64,000 bases of DNA from Pisolithus tinctorius. Its lineage: Eukaryota; Basidiomycota; Agaricomycetes; Boletales; Pisolithaceae. This document shows, one piece after another, positions 45,065-58,110 of the stretch. Position numbers and translations under genes: made by a program. Each line of letters begins with the position of its first letter. Within the stretch, counting starts at the first letter, position 1. The stretch covers positions 1-64,000 of the forward strand of contig JANFAH010000132.1 in the NCBI GenBank assembly GCA_024663395.1, read 5' to 3'. The notes beneath the pieces were generated by a model. The model saw only the letters and a program-made list of their open reading frames with translations, was not told where the DNA came from and did not search any database.

Positions 45065-48000
45065 ATGGCAAGCCAAGTGGGTTACTTGGGACCACCCACT
45101 TACATCTCGGCGCGCTCAGCAGATGTCATTCTATCCGATGTTCGTCCGACGAGGCTCGCAGACGACGCTCTCCATGCCACCAATGCTCTCCTTGACGAGC
45201 TTCTCTACAATATTCTCGATGCTGCTCGCGCCCTAAATACTGCCCAACTAAGGGCTGGTCTACACAGGATCCTGCCGACAACGCTAGGCAAAGAAGCTGT
45301 CCTAGAAGCCGAACTAGAACTCCGGGCATACTGGGATCGTACATCTGGGACTTCGGGCAATGGTTCATCTCAGGTCGTACCGGATGATGGCAGTTTCAAC
45401 CTACCATGGGTATTCGAGGTGAGCATGACGCTCCGCTGTGGCCGACATCCCTTAACACTTATTCGGTTGCTCCTGTCCAGCTCCTCCGCCTCAAGTGTGA
45501 AGCCTATTCAACGCTGAGCGATACGGATGAAGATCCAGATGCAGAAGTTCGTCTCACGGAACGCATGAACGCTGAAGGGACCTCCATTCCTAAGCAATCA
45601 CTCCTTGCTCCGGCTTCCCTCTATTTAACTGCTATTATCGAGTGAGTAGTATCACGTATCTCTCACACAACGTTGTGTTGAAACAGACTATTTTAGGTCA
45701 ATCTGCGAGTATGTCGTACTGTTAGCTTCCACAGTTGGCTACTGAAAAATTTTCGCTTAGACATGTCCTGTCGAACGTTAGCCGCGTCGTGGCTCGTGAC
45801 AGCAGTCGCGCGACAGCCAATTCGCAAGATCTCTTCGTCGCGCTTTGCGAAGACAACACAATTTACGGCCTTTTTAAAAACATGAAGAGTCAGTAGAATG
45901 TAATTTTGTGGGCTGTTTGGCGTTCAGCTGATCAGTGATATTTCACTCGCCACGTCACTCTCCTGCAGTTTACGAAGAAATCGAATCCCTCTCGAAACTC
46001 CCGAATGGAAGACGCAGCCTCAGCAAATCCTTCTCTCGCGAGAGGCTGACAGGAGCTGCATCCCCAACATCCGAATCATTCCGGAAACACGACCCACGCA
46101 GTTCCCCCCGTCAGCGCATGTCATCGGAGTCTTCCGGTATTCCTCCTAGTATTATTGTCAATGCCAATCACCAATCTTCTCGGTCATCCTTTGACAAATC
46201 GCGGGGTATCAAAATTTTTAACAACAAGGGGTCGCCGCATGCAAGCGAACACGGTCACCAAAAGTCAGAGTCCTTCGCAAGTGCCAATGCCAAGCAGTCC
46301 ATTCGTAGTAGCACCGATAAGTCTCCCGTGTCCACCACATTTAGTGTAAGGCCCATCTTTACTGCATGGGTCGTCCCTTGTCGCTAATCTTATGGAACTC
46401 ACCAGGATACTCGCTCGCAAGAGTTCGACGACATGATGCGTTCGGGTTCAACAGTGAGAGTTTCGCTTACTCCCGATCGACTTCGCACGATGGAAGTACG
46501 TCCATCCTTATACGTGTCCAATATTTTCCCAAGGAGACTGATGTCTGATCTGACAGGTGCTAAACAAGGAAAGATCGCGACCCCCCGGACGTCAGAAAGG
46601 GTTAACTAAAACCGACAGAGCGAGCGTTTCCGAATCTCTCTCTGCCCCCCCATCAGCCCGTTCCACCAGGTCACCATTGCAGCCCGTCGAGTCTATCATT
46701 GAAGACGACGAAGACGCCATGGCTTTAAACCCTCCTCCTACATCACGACCTCGGCAACTTAGCGCTGCTGGGGCTGCTGCTGCGAGTTACCGTCCTACGT
46801 CGTTTATGAGGATCAGGTCTGCGTCTACCTCCGACTCTTCAGTTGCACAACCCCTTGCTGCCTCTTCCAAGCAGACGCAACCCTCCGAATCAACTGTTCT
46901 CCCCACGCCTCCAAGTTCTGCTGCTGAGTCTGTACCGAGACCCAAGGCGCCTCCAAAAGAGCTCAATATGAACGCTGTGAAAGCGCCAGTTAGGCGACCC
47001 GGTCGAAATCGAGAATCCCTTGATCTAGACGATGTGATGGGCTACTCGGATGAAGAGACTCCAGTGAGCCCGGGGCGAAAGATTTCGCGGCCGCAAGAGA
47101 AACATAAGGGAATCTCAACAAATACCAGGGATCTGATCGATTTTCTTGCTGAGGGCCCTCCAGAGCCTCTGGCGACACCATCACCGTCTAACGACAGCTT
47201 CCTCTCTCTTACACCAAAGAAGTCGGGACGTTTGCAAAAGATGATATCGAGGATTACACTTTCCGGCTCAAGCCAGTCGAGCAAGTCCTCGCGGAAAGGG
47301 AGCATACAAGAGGTCGTCGTACCTCACAACAAATCATCAAGCAACCTAAGTCCACTTGCAAATCGACCTATCCCTCCACGGTATCCCACTCCTGGTCCTT
47401 CTTCGGCGGCTTCATCAGATCGTAGTTCCGAAGACCGGGAAACTCCCAATGCGCGCCGGCGTTCGCAATCTGCTTCGCGGAAAGTCATACCTCGTGAAAA
47501 TGGCACAGCGGCGAGCAAGGAGCAGCTGCCTGTCCCTCCCATTCCTATCATTGTTCCTGGGGAGGAGCTCTGCCACTCGCCAGCTGCGGTATCCGAAAGG
47601 CTTTCAGACTCAGCTCTTGACAATGATGTAAAACCACCGCCCCACCAGTCGTCATCGACTCCGGGGTGGGTTGGCAGCGTTGCGCCCACGTCTCCAGTCC
47701 CTTCATCGGCACCTGCATCCTTAGCGCCCTCACTTCCATCTTCCCCGATGCAGATGGAATTTGCACCACGAGCGCACGTTCCTCCCCGGGTGTCTTCTAA
47801 ATCCACCAAAGTTGCTGTAGCGCCCCCCCAGAGCTCATCTCCGGCTCCAGTAATCCCTGTATCACTCGCCGAACAGACTCGTGATATGCGCAGAGCGCTG
47901 GCGCATGCGATGAATGCCGACGAGTGTCGGCTGCTTGTCGATATGTTCCTGGTTCGCTCTAAGCTGGTCTCTGACCCTGCAGAACTGCGGGCGTTGACTA

Positions 48001-48155
48001 CAGCGCCACCCCCAGATCCTGCTACGCGAGAGCTGAACACCATGATCGAGCGGACGCTCGTTGGTCTTTTCTTGGGCGACAGTGATGGTTCTGTGGAATA
48101 CGACACTAGAACTAAAGCCCCCACTTCCTTTTCCAACGGACATGCCGAGCTATAG
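45065..48155 (+). CDS. Unknown protein with helical N-terminal domain and long disordered tail
   Basis: Not recognised. The ATG at 45065 begins MASQVGYLGPPTYISARSAD. The N-terminal 120 residues are helical and well structured in appearance (RLADDALHATNALLDELLYN, then LGKEAVLEAELELRAYW). More exons add LLRLKCEAYSTLSDTDEDPD, LLAPASLYLTAIIE, HVLSNVSRVVARDSSR and LCEDNTIYGLFKNMK. Together these look like a compact fold, possibly histone-fold-like. From 45.96 kb on the protein is Ser/Pro/Arg-rich and disordered. A last ordered patch lies near the C-terminus (QTRDMRRALAHAMNADECRLLVDMFLVRSKL). The stop is at 48153-48155. The last large exon is open for over 530 codons. Introns in the first kilobase are inferred from frame. 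Confidence 0.6.
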
Positions 48156-48458
48156 CTACACTCTCTAGAACCGATTCGATACCCCCCCTGCTTATTGAGG
48201 ATTACTACATTTCTGGTTGCAGGTTCATTCGATCTTCATCCATATTTACTATCTATCGTATTCTTACTCTTACAACAGTAGTGCTATGCAGGTTTCAGGC
48301 TTCCAACGCACCCTATATCAGTACACTCTGGTATCTCCAGCTGTAATTTCAGCGAGTTATGTATTCGACCATCTGTTGGGAAAGCTCGCGGTGCACGCAA
48401 CAAACAACGTATGCAAATGATAGTGGTAACAACAAAGCGATCGAGGTACGTTCATAAC

Positions 48459-51400
48459 CTACTGCACCTCCAACGAAACTGCTATACCCATGGCAGCCAA
48501 CTCGGCACAGAGATAGCGGAACACGTATGGGATTGCCACCACTTCCATATCGCCACCTTTTTTCGTCGAACCCAAGACATGGGACGACGGTATCGCGACA
48601 GATATCTCCGGCTGGGGACCCCTGTCTAGATTTTGACCTGTCGCCAGCGTTTGTCTCGCCCTCTCATCATCTTGTTCAGCAGCTGCGCGGCAAACCCTGC
48701 AATACTCGCCACCAGGGCCCGACGGTCTTATAACTCCCGACAAAACTTCACCTAGACTGACGTCGTCGTATCCCAGCGATATGAGACTGCCACATGTCCG
48801 GCACACCCATGCCGTGGAGTAGTCCGAACAGTTCATTAACCTATCTTGCAGGAGGAACGAGGTGCCGTGTGCTATGAGGGCATCGCGTTCCATCTCTCCG
48901 AAACGGATACCTCCTGCACGTTTGCGACCCTGTGAAAAAATCAAGCCTGTCAACAGCGGGCAGCAAGATGACACGTGAAGATACGTGCCTTGACAGGTTG
49001 TCGTGTCACTGGGTCCACTGGACCCGTCGTTCGCACTTGGAACTTGTCCAATACCATGTGACGCAGTCGCTGGTAGTAGACGACACCGATGTAGATATCC
49101 GCCGCGAATTCTTGGCCAGTGATGCCAGAATACATCGGCTCGTTACCATAGTAATTAAATCCTGCGGCCACGAGCTGCTCGCCAAAGTAATCGATTGCCG
49201 TATCTTCCTCCGAGAATCTAGGGCAAGATCAGTACCATGTGGATGACAGTAGCAGGGGGGCGTACTCGAATGGGGTGGCATCCTGAGCTAGCCCATGCAT
49301 TGCACCGGCTTTGCCAGCCATGCTCTCTACCAACATTCCGATGGTCATTCGACTAGGGAAAGCGTGCGGGTTGATAATGACGTCTGGTTGCATCCCGCTC
49401 TCGGAGAATGGCATGTCGACTGCGGGCCACTTTTGGGAGCAGACCCCTTTCTGGCCATGACGGGAAGAGAACTTGTCTCCGATGACGGGAGAGCGCGTGA
49501 TTCGCAAGGTTACTTGAAGTTTTTGAAGCTCGGTGTCCCCTGCATCTGAGCCTGCGGAACCGTCCATCATCTTACACGAAAGGAAGAAAGAAACACATAC
49601 CGAGCAGCCGAACCTTATCCACAATACCAGCCTCGTCGCTTTTGTACTTGACGAATCTAGTTCGACCCGTGGTGTCGTCGACGTAGGCGGCAATAGGGTC
49701 TCCAGCCTCCAGTTTGACCCCAATACTGGGAAGCCCGTCCGTGTCCAAGAAACCCATGCAGGTGTGTTGTCGATCGCCTGCCTCAGTGTGGATGTCATCC
49801 CCTAATCCAAAGTGCAGGGTGGGTGCCGACGAGGATTTCGACGCTCCACGCATTTCCTGTAAGTCTATCACCTCGGATTTGTAGACTGTGCCGTACGCAA
49901 ATCCACGTTCGTGAGCAGATTTGTTAAGGATCATGGCATCCTCCATATCATACCCCGTATAGGAAATAACCGCAACAACTGCGTTCGTTCCATTCGGGAA
50001 TGCGTCCATACCATATGTATCATGGAGACGAGGTCGAACCACCGGGGTTTGACCAGTCTGGAGATGGTAAAGTTTGTTATCGGTCCGGTGCTGTAACGTG
50101 GTTGATGGTGTCCCCATAGTTTGTTTACCCATCTTGTGAAATGGTCAGGAGGCTATCTGAAAGGTTGCCCGGATGATTTACCTGACATTGGTAGATGTTA
50201 CGTGGACTCTGTTACCATGGTTTAGATATGTTTGTACTAACGAGGGCCACTACTCACCTGGTTGAAGTCAGAAAAAGGCGTCAAATTGGCAAGGATGGAA
50301 AGGAAATTTGTAGGTGCATGTTCCACATGTGTAGAAACGCCCATCTCAACTTCACCTGGTTTCACAGCTATATTCAGGTAGACTTGTTCGAAGGGTCCCA
50401 CCAGGTCGTCCCTCCCGTTAGCAAGCAACTTCACCGGACGCATCATCCTTGCTGGAGTTGAGAATAAGAACAGTCCGGGGTGCTGGCCTCCCTTGCTCTC
50501 GGGTACGAAACCGATCTCGAGGTCAAGGGGTATCCTGTGTAGTCCTTCGGTCTTCCATATTCGCAAGCCCTCAGCAAGCTGCTTAGCCAATCCCGGTCGG
50601 GCCCAACCGATAACGCGCCCGTCAAGTTGGACGCATAAGTTCTTGCGACCGTCGATCGAGGATGAGAATGGTTGTGACATGCCGTGAGCGAGCAGTAGGG
50701 ACGGGATGTGAGCGACCGCTCGGGGAGCCGTAACGATGCGGCACGACCGCGAAAGATGGTTGAGCAGACCACAAGGAGTACCATCAGGGGTGTGCACGGG
50801 ACACAGGAAACCTTGCAAAATGTCAGCACGACGCATCTCGAATGGCTCGAGCGCATACCCCATGCTTCAGGAAGGAGTTTCCGGACAGTTGTCGTTTTTA
50901 ATTCCGCGAAGAATGCACCTCTGTGAATACATCGAAAATGACTTATATACCGCAGCCAGTTGAGCTTCTCTGCAACAATCGTGAAACCTGAGGCTTGTTG
51001 TAAGTCGAGACCGGAGGAAGAAACAAGGTTTCCAGTTGCCAGAAAATTGGACATTTTTGCACCAATCTCCCAGTTAACTTTGTTGATCACTTTCTGGATG
51101 TATCGTTCTGTAAAACCATGACACGCTGTCTTCCATGAATGGACAGCAGACACTGACTGTCAAAGAAGTCCGGCGGGGGTTCGGCCTTCCGTACGTCAAT
51201 GGTTATTTGATTGCGAACTTGATTGAGTGCCTCCTCTAGGCGTTCTTTGATAATCATGCCATACAGGTAGCCTGGAAGGAGAACTTCTTGGTGTTGTGGC
51301 GAATCCGGGTTGTCCGCGCAGGACGATCCAGACAGTAGGCTGTATAGCTTCCGTAACATGAATCTTGGTGGAACTTCGTTAGTGGACAACCAATAAGAGC

Positions 51401-52741
51401 AAAGGTCAGGCGCCTACACCAGCAGACGAAATTTGTCGCGCGGTTCTTCAACGTGAACCAAGACCATTTTTTGAATTAACCATGCCCCAATCGCTCGGTT
51501 GTTCCAATCTTCTGGCACCCCGAGTACTACCCGAAACTTGTCGCCCAAGTACTCCAGACATCGTTCACCCGTATGTAGGTCGTACCTTTTGAAACTGCGC
51601 AAAAGAAGTTCTACGCGGTCAGTCAGGAACGTATTTTCATAGTCCTGCATCATGACGTGTTCAAATATTTCCTGATCAGATGCACCAATGAGGGCTTTCA
51701 GTATAAGCATGATAGGAATAACATATTCCTGCTTGCGCCAACTAAATCGCAACATTGCGCTGCCATTAGAGAGGTAATGAAGGGTATTTGTTATGCTCGA
51801 TTGGTCAGGGCGAACGCATCGGATCTGAACCGCGTGTTGGGTATACGAAGGACCTCGATTCACGAAAGATGGGCGAATGACGGAAATGACGTGGTTTCTG
51901 CGAGGAAGGATGAGGTACCGAATTAGCCTCTCGTTTCCGTTGATAATGAAGTATCCGCCAAATTCTTCGGGTTCTTCGTGTCTTCGTACGAGCTCTGCAG
52001 AGGAGAGGTTACGAAGATTACAGCGTACGGACTATGAAGCTCAATCGATCATGAACCACATTGGAGGGAGTACCGCACGTACTCTGACCATGATGGGCAC
52101 CAAGCCGCAATCGCGTGTCATGCTCTGTTCTACACCATCTTCACCATTGACCCTCCAGCAGACCTTGGCTTGCATTCGACCCCTATATGAGGTTAAACGC
52201 TCGCGAGCCTGCAAGTGTGTCAGATCAACTTATATAAGTTCGTGTTCAGTGTGCAGTGGAGTGAATCGGTGCACGCAAGGAGGACACACCTCGGACGGGA
52301 ACACTTTTCGTTCCGTACTCCAAGTGTCACGATCTGGCAACCTCGGGGGTGCTATTGACACTTCTTCAATCCACACTGACGATCCGCTGCATAAACTGAG
52401 GCTCGTTCTGGAATATACATTCACTCACAGCTCATGCGGTTACCCCAGCCAGTCTGACCGCTCTCTGTACCCACCTGCCCATTCCCATCAAAAACAACAC
52501 GTTCTCCAATCTCCTTTAAACCTAGTGACAGTAACCCCCGACCGTTACCATCCCCCTTGGGCAACCCAGAGTCGTCGAAAAGTGCATTGAAGGATTCTAT
52601 GTGCGGTGTGACGAACTCGTTGAAAATCGGGTACGTCGACGCGTTTTGTGGAGGATTCCTGAATTTCTCTTCGCGTTCGAGGGTATTAAACGTTGGTTTT
52701 CGCTTTGATCTCTCTGAACACTCCTCCTGCATGTCTGGCAT
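48459..52741 (-). CDS. RPA135: DNA-directed RNA polymerase I subunit RPA135 (second largest)
   Basis: RPA135 forms half of the Pol I active site for ribosomal RNA synthesis. The ATG at 52741 gives [18 protein letters not shown], then [14 protein letters not shown] and SFNALF. Landmarks: [25 protein letters not shown] joined by a 47 nt intron to [51 protein letters not shown]; hybrid-binding [48 protein letters not shown]; and a C-terminal zinc site CRTCG...CRVC. Two lysines of the catalytic region are retained ([12 protein letters not shown]). Stop at 48459. At least eight exons. The start is about 170 bp from the divergent nucleoporin start. Confidence 0.95.
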
Positions 52742-52908
52742 CTCTCGTCCACACCATACGCTCGAAATTTTGCGGTACTGCCGTATAGCCGTGAGACCCA
52801 CCTTCCTAATACGCGCAATAGCGGTGTTTGAAAATTAAAGGTCCGCGCTTCGTCAACCTGTTGCCATCGTTGAGGAGAACGCCTGCAACGACGAGGACGA
52901 CTGCAAAA

Positions 52909-55900
52909 ATGTTTGGGACGAATCCAGTCCAGTCGTTGTGGTCAAACCAGCAGCAGAACCAGCAGCAGCAGCAACAGCAACAGCAGCCGCAAGGTTCACC
53001 TTTTGGCCAACCAAGTACCTTCGGGACCGGAGGTGGTAAGCACAAGTCATAAACTTCCACGAGTCTGACTCCCATTTGAACCTATAAATCATTCTGAAAC
53101 AGCTTTTAGCTCACCTGGTGCCTTTGGACAACCCCAGCAGCCGCAGGCAGCAAACCCAATGTTCGGGAACCTAGGGGCCCCTAGCACTGGCACATCTACG
53201 TTCGGTGCGTTCGCCATGATCTTTGTTCCTCCCATCTAACCATCTCTTTACAGGCGGATTTGGCCAAAACACGACACAACCCACAACGGCAACCTCAGCC
53301 TTCGGTGCTCCCAAGCCTACAACGGGCTTTGGTGCATTTGGTGGTGGTTCAACTGCGTTCGGTAATGGCACAAGTACCTTCGGTTCTACCACCACGGCCC
53401 CCGCAACGGGCACGGGTATCTTCGGATCCACCAACACTGGTGGCGCATTCGGCGCTGGTGGAGGGCTCTTTGGTCAAAACAAATCCCCATCGACTGCTTT
53501 TGGAACAACGCCAGGTGAGCATGAATACTAGTGCTGCATCCGAGTCAAACCCACTGCTGCTGTCGCCAACAGCCACCGGTCAGGATGGTGCAGTAACGAC
53601 AGCAGTCACCACTGGCACCGCTTCGCCACCGTACAGTGTCTACAGTGAGAAAGACCCTTCGAGTTCCGTTGCTCTCCAGTACCAGACCATTACCGCAATG
53701 CCAGCTTACCGGGGTACATCATTAGAGGTGCGTTTTACACAGTCTTAGTTTTTTCATCTCCGATCATCTCACCATACATCCTAGGAGTTGCGCATGCAAG
53801 ACTACCAGCAGGGCCGAAAAACAGCAGGAGCATTCGGCCAAACATCTTTCGGAACACCCGCCGCTCAGCCGACCGGCATATTCGGTGCAACCACTCAGCA
53901 ACCTGCTACTTCGTCCATTTTTGGTGGTGGCACGACTGGTGCTTTTGGGACTGGCACTTCACAGCAACCCGGAACAGGTACTTTTGGTGGGTTCGGCCAA
54001 CCAAGCCTGCCTGCCGGCGGTACGGGAACTGGTCTTTTCGGTGGCACATCTGCTTTCGGTCAGCCTCAACAACAGCCTCAACAACCACAGCAGCAGCAAC
54101 CACCTGCATTTGGGGCATTCGGACAACAGACCCAACAACAACCAAGCACAGGTGGCGGTATCTTCGGTGGCGGTGGAGGGTTTGGGCAAAACAAGCCCAC
54201 AACTGGCTTTGGGTTAGGGACAAGTAAGTGCACCACGTATGGATAATTGTTTTTCGTTGACTAGATGGTTTGTGCAGCTGGAAGCTCGTTCGGTACAACA
54301 GGCACTGGCGCATTTGGTCAACCTGGAACCCAGCCGGCAACTGGTACAACTACGGGTCTGTTTGGTCAGCCCCAGCAGCAGCAGCCGCAACAACCACAAC
54401 AGAATCAACCTAGTACGACGTTCGGCGGGTTCGGTAAGTTTCACAAGGCAATGTGTGCGGGCGTAAACCAACACCTTCCCCTGGCAGGAGCTGCAACTGC
54501 TGCAAAACCATCGATATTTGGCCAGCCCGCCCAAACAACAGGTACGACGGGGACCGGCTTTAGTTTGTTTGGAAACCAGCAGCAGGCTCAGCCACAGCAA
54601 CCGGGCCAGCAAACACAACCAACTACCGGGCTGTTCGGGACTACAGGGAGCACCCCTGGCACCAATCCTTTCGGGCAAGTGCAGCCAAATCAGCAACAAC
54701 CTCAAAGTGGTGGTTGTAAGTAGCGTTTTGAATAGTTTTAGTTTTGTCAGCTTTACATCCTGCAACAGTGTTCGGCACCACTCCTACTCAACCGTCCGGT
54801 GGCCTCTGGGGTAATACCGCAGGTACTGGTACCAGCTTGTTTGGAAACACTCAAACCCAAGGACAACAACCTGCACAGACCGGTGGTCTCTTTGGTGCCG
54901 CCAAACCTGCGACAACGACGGGCACTGGTCTGTTCGGTGGTGGTACCACCTTTGGACAAATAGGCACAGCGGCTACCGGTACAGGCGCTCAACAAACTGG
55001 TACCTTTGGCCAGCCGCTGGGACAAAGCACAACGAACCAGCCAACTACGGGTACAGGTGGCTTTGGTACTTCTCTATTTGGCCAACCCAAGCCAACTGCT
55101 CCAGCCATCAACACTTCTACTTCTACTGGCAGTCTTGGCACCTCGTTATTTGGAAACACGAGCACCCTGGCTCCGTCGACCACAGCTCCGAACGCGCAGG
55201 GCACGTTCACAGCGTCTATCGCTGAGCCCATTGCCAGCAATCTACCCATATTCTCTATGCTTCCTCCGGGCCCGAGGGCTGTCACCATTGAATCTCAACC
55301 AAAAAAGAAACCTGGCTTCTTTATGGACATGCCTATACGCTCGCCGGTACCTCGAATCCAGCTGGGGTACACGCCTGCCGCATCGAAATTGCGCGGGTTT
55401 AGTGCAACAGAAAACGGAACAAGCCCTCTCTCCCTGTCGCTGACGAACGGGAAGACAGGTTCCTTGTCGCTGAGCCGGGTCGACGGCCAGAGTGCTCTTC
55501 GCACCTGTACGGCGGCGGATGCATTCCTGCGTAGCGCAAGTCCGGCGTTGGGAAGTGGTGCAAGACAAAGCGTGAAGAAGTTGATTTTAGACAAGAAAGT
55601 GGAACCTGCGGATCTGTTTAGCAAGTCAGGTCGCGGAAGCCCTGGGAGGGTAACCTTCAGTCCTGCACTTAGCCAAGCTGCACGACAGACAGAAGTTGCG
55701 CGGGAGAAGGAAGTTGCATCCGCCGCTGCTTCCTCTCCACCGAAGGAGGCATCTTCAAAAGCTCCCAATCGCTTCACTGCTCATACCAGCACTGTTATCC
55801 TGGGTCAGCCGTCGCCAACAGGAAAGGGCAAGACAGCACCGAACAGTGGGCCTGCACCACTCCAACACGGTGACTACTGGGTGAAGCCAGATCTGGAAAC

Positions 55901-56306
55901 ATTGAAGAATTCGTCATATGACCAGCTACTCTCTTTCAAAGATCTGGTAGTCGGCCGGGTTGACTTCGGAGAGATTCACTTCTTGGATCCCGTCGACCTC
56001 ACGGGATTGCCCAAACTCGGGGCACTCCTCGGGGAACTTGTCCGGTTTGACGACAAGGAGTGTTGCGTGTACCCAGATGGTGATGACGCAGACAAACCCA
56101 CTCCTGGGTCTGGATTGAATGTGCGCGCTCGCATAGTTCTTGTGCGATGCTGGTCATTGGACAAGGCAACGAGAGAGCCAATCAAGGACGAAAAGGATCC
56201 AAGACACGTGAAGCACTTGAAGCGTTTAAAGTCGATGAAGGACACACAATTTGAAAGCTTCGACATCAAGGAAGGGAAATGGACGTTCACGGTCGACCAT
56301 TTCTGA
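52909..56306 (+). CDS. Nup98-type GLFG nucleoporin ending at the autoproteolysis site
   Basis: Start MFGTNPVQSLWSNQQQ. FG and GLFG repeats fill the first 600 residues, interrupted by a Gle2-binding (GLEBS) segment containing PPYSVYSEKDPSSS and MPAYRGTSLEELRMQDYQQG. The C-terminal autoproteolytic domain begins HGDYWVKPDLETLKNSSYDQ and runs through VGRVDFGEIHFLDPVDLTGL, VRARIVLVRCWSLDK to KWTFTVDHF. TGA follows at once. In Nup98-Nup96 and yeast Nup145 precursors cleavage occurs between this HF and the next Ser, so this gene encodes only the Nup98 side. Several introns of 50-60 nt separate the FG exons. Nup98 lines the pore channel and forms the permeability barrier. Confidence 0.92.
52948..52992 (+). 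repeat. CAG/CAA repeat coding polyglutamine
   Basis: Short CAG/CAA tract near the nucleoporin N-terminus, encoding about 15 residues that are nearly all Gln. Confidence 0.8.
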
Positions 56307-56591
56307 GTACCGTTGTTCGTTTTTCTCCGTCCTATATCACCCTACTTCCATCCTTGCTCTCGTGGGTCATACGGAGTGATACGTCAGTGCAAAAAAGTGG
56401 ATAGTTCTGTTGTTCATGCCATTCAGTCTTAGCACGTAGGTACAAATACGCATGTATGTAGTTAGTCCTTGGATAATAATATCTCATTGCTCGTGTAGCG
56501 AGACAGGAGGTTGTGACGTCATGGGCTGGTCTGACCGCAAAGTTGTGTATGCAATCTAAGCGTCGATCTTGCTTTTCTCCCAACAGAAGTG

Positions 56592-57604
56592 ATGGTGGAG
56601 GTAAGGAAAAGCTCCTTCAGCCAAAGGAGGCCCACCTAGTTTTTCAGATGCGACGTTTTGATAACGCACTCGATGCGGAGGGAGCAGTGATTAGGGGTGC
56701 CGTTGAAGGCACCGTCATGGGCGCAGCGGTAACACTCCCAAGTTTCTACTTCTTGAATCGCCAATGGCCGTACTTTCGTTCTTTGCCACTGCAACTCAAG
56801 ACACTGGCTGCCATCATTATAATTCTTCCAACGACTGCGATCAGAGCAGAACATCGTATGATTGATTACGAGCGTTCGCACTGGTATGTCCACATCAATC
56901 CCCTTGATGCTGGTTGCGTCTCGTGTCCACCCGTTGATCGTCCTTGTTTGACATGCACCGTCGGCAGGGACAGTAAAGATAAGTACGCTGTCGAGCGCCG
57001 TGCGCATGAGGAGCGCCTCCGGTGGGACTCTCTCAGTGTGAAAGACAAGTTCGCAGATTGGACAGCTCGACACCAGTTGAGCTACGTCGTCGGAAGCTGG
57101 GCTCTTGCTATGGCAGTTTCAGGGGCGATCATCATGCGTGACCCGTATGCCCACCTCTTCTTCTCTGTGGAATGTCTCATTAACTGTTTCGACTTGCTTG
57201 CCACTTGGCGGTGCGGCCGGGTAGGCATCTTCCCGTTCGACACAAGGTACGTGAAAGATCCTAAATTGGAACTCACCTTTGATGCTTATCTGGGTGGTGT
57301 CTCAGGTGGTTCAGGCGCGTGTGTGGGCCCAGGGGCTAACTTTAGGTGTTATCATTGCCACCGGTGCATTAACCCACTCTCAGCGTGCTAAAGCGGCGCA
57401 GATGCGCAAGGTAAGACAGATTTATCATCTCGTATGGAGAGCTGATTGTGTTTCGATGTGAATGATGTATGATAGCACGGCGATCATTCCTGGGAAGACG
57501 TGGTAAGTGTTTGTTGGACGTTCCAACCATTCAGGATTGCGTCTCTAACACCGGTTGCTACACAGTTGGATGATCAGCAGCGCAAAGTCAGAGCTGTGAC
57601 ATGA
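56592..57604 (+). CDS. RCF2: Respiratory supercomplex factor 2 (HIG1 domain)
   Basis: Rcf proteins bind cytochrome c oxidase and help form III-IV supercomplexes in the inner membrane. The first exon is only ATGGTGGAG (56592-56600), then after an intron MRRFDNALDAEGAVIRGAVE. Two hydrophobic segments follow (GAAVTLPSFYFL, TLAAIIIILPTTAI), then SLSVKDKFADWTARHQLSYVVGSW. After MRD a 22 nt micro-exon (57225-57246) is proposed, which joins to the HIG1 signature VVQARVWAQGLTLGVIIATG and AKAAQMRK. Mini-exons HGDHSWEDV and LDDQQRKVRAVT complete it, TGA at 57602-57604. Arg and Gln in the QARVWAQG motif are diagnostic. Confidence 0.82.
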
Positions 57605-58110
57605 GGACCAAGCCAAACCTGAGACTTGGTCTCGGATCAAGTCTCACCGGATCCCTATCATGGCTTAGCGTGTTGTAGTGTACTGTAATGTATCAAGCGT
57701 GGTATCAGCGGTAGAATGTGGCAGGATAAATGTATTTCGTGTACAGTGCAACGATCATGATTCCTTGGATGACTGGAAATGCTATGATCAGTCTTGCACT
57801 CGCTTTCTTCCATTGAAAGTGACTTGTAGTAATGCAATACATTTCATTGGCCACAGTTCCATTCGTACCCTGCGCCTTAGTTTTCAAGCAGGGTTCATGT
57901 CTTATATTCCGGATTAACACTCGTTATTCAGTCTAATGGCACAGGCACATAGAGTGCACTGCCTGGTCGACGGAACAATTGAATGAAAGAAGTTTCTATG
58001 TATATCGGGAGGGTTTGAGGTATGTTAGAGCAACATAAGCAAGTGCAGGGAAGGGTAGATTGAATAATATCATAAACAAAAACCAGGACGAGCCGTAGTT
58101 CATTGTACCC
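57605..58110. other. Intergenic stretch between convergent genes
   Basis: About 500 bp of AT-richer sequence between RCF2 and cytochrome b5 stops. No gene recognised. Confidence 0.4.

Noticed and set aside
47324..48136. 270-codon minus frame opposite the unknown protein
   Set aside because: Antisense shadow of a Ser/Pro-rich exon, without motifs or splice support.
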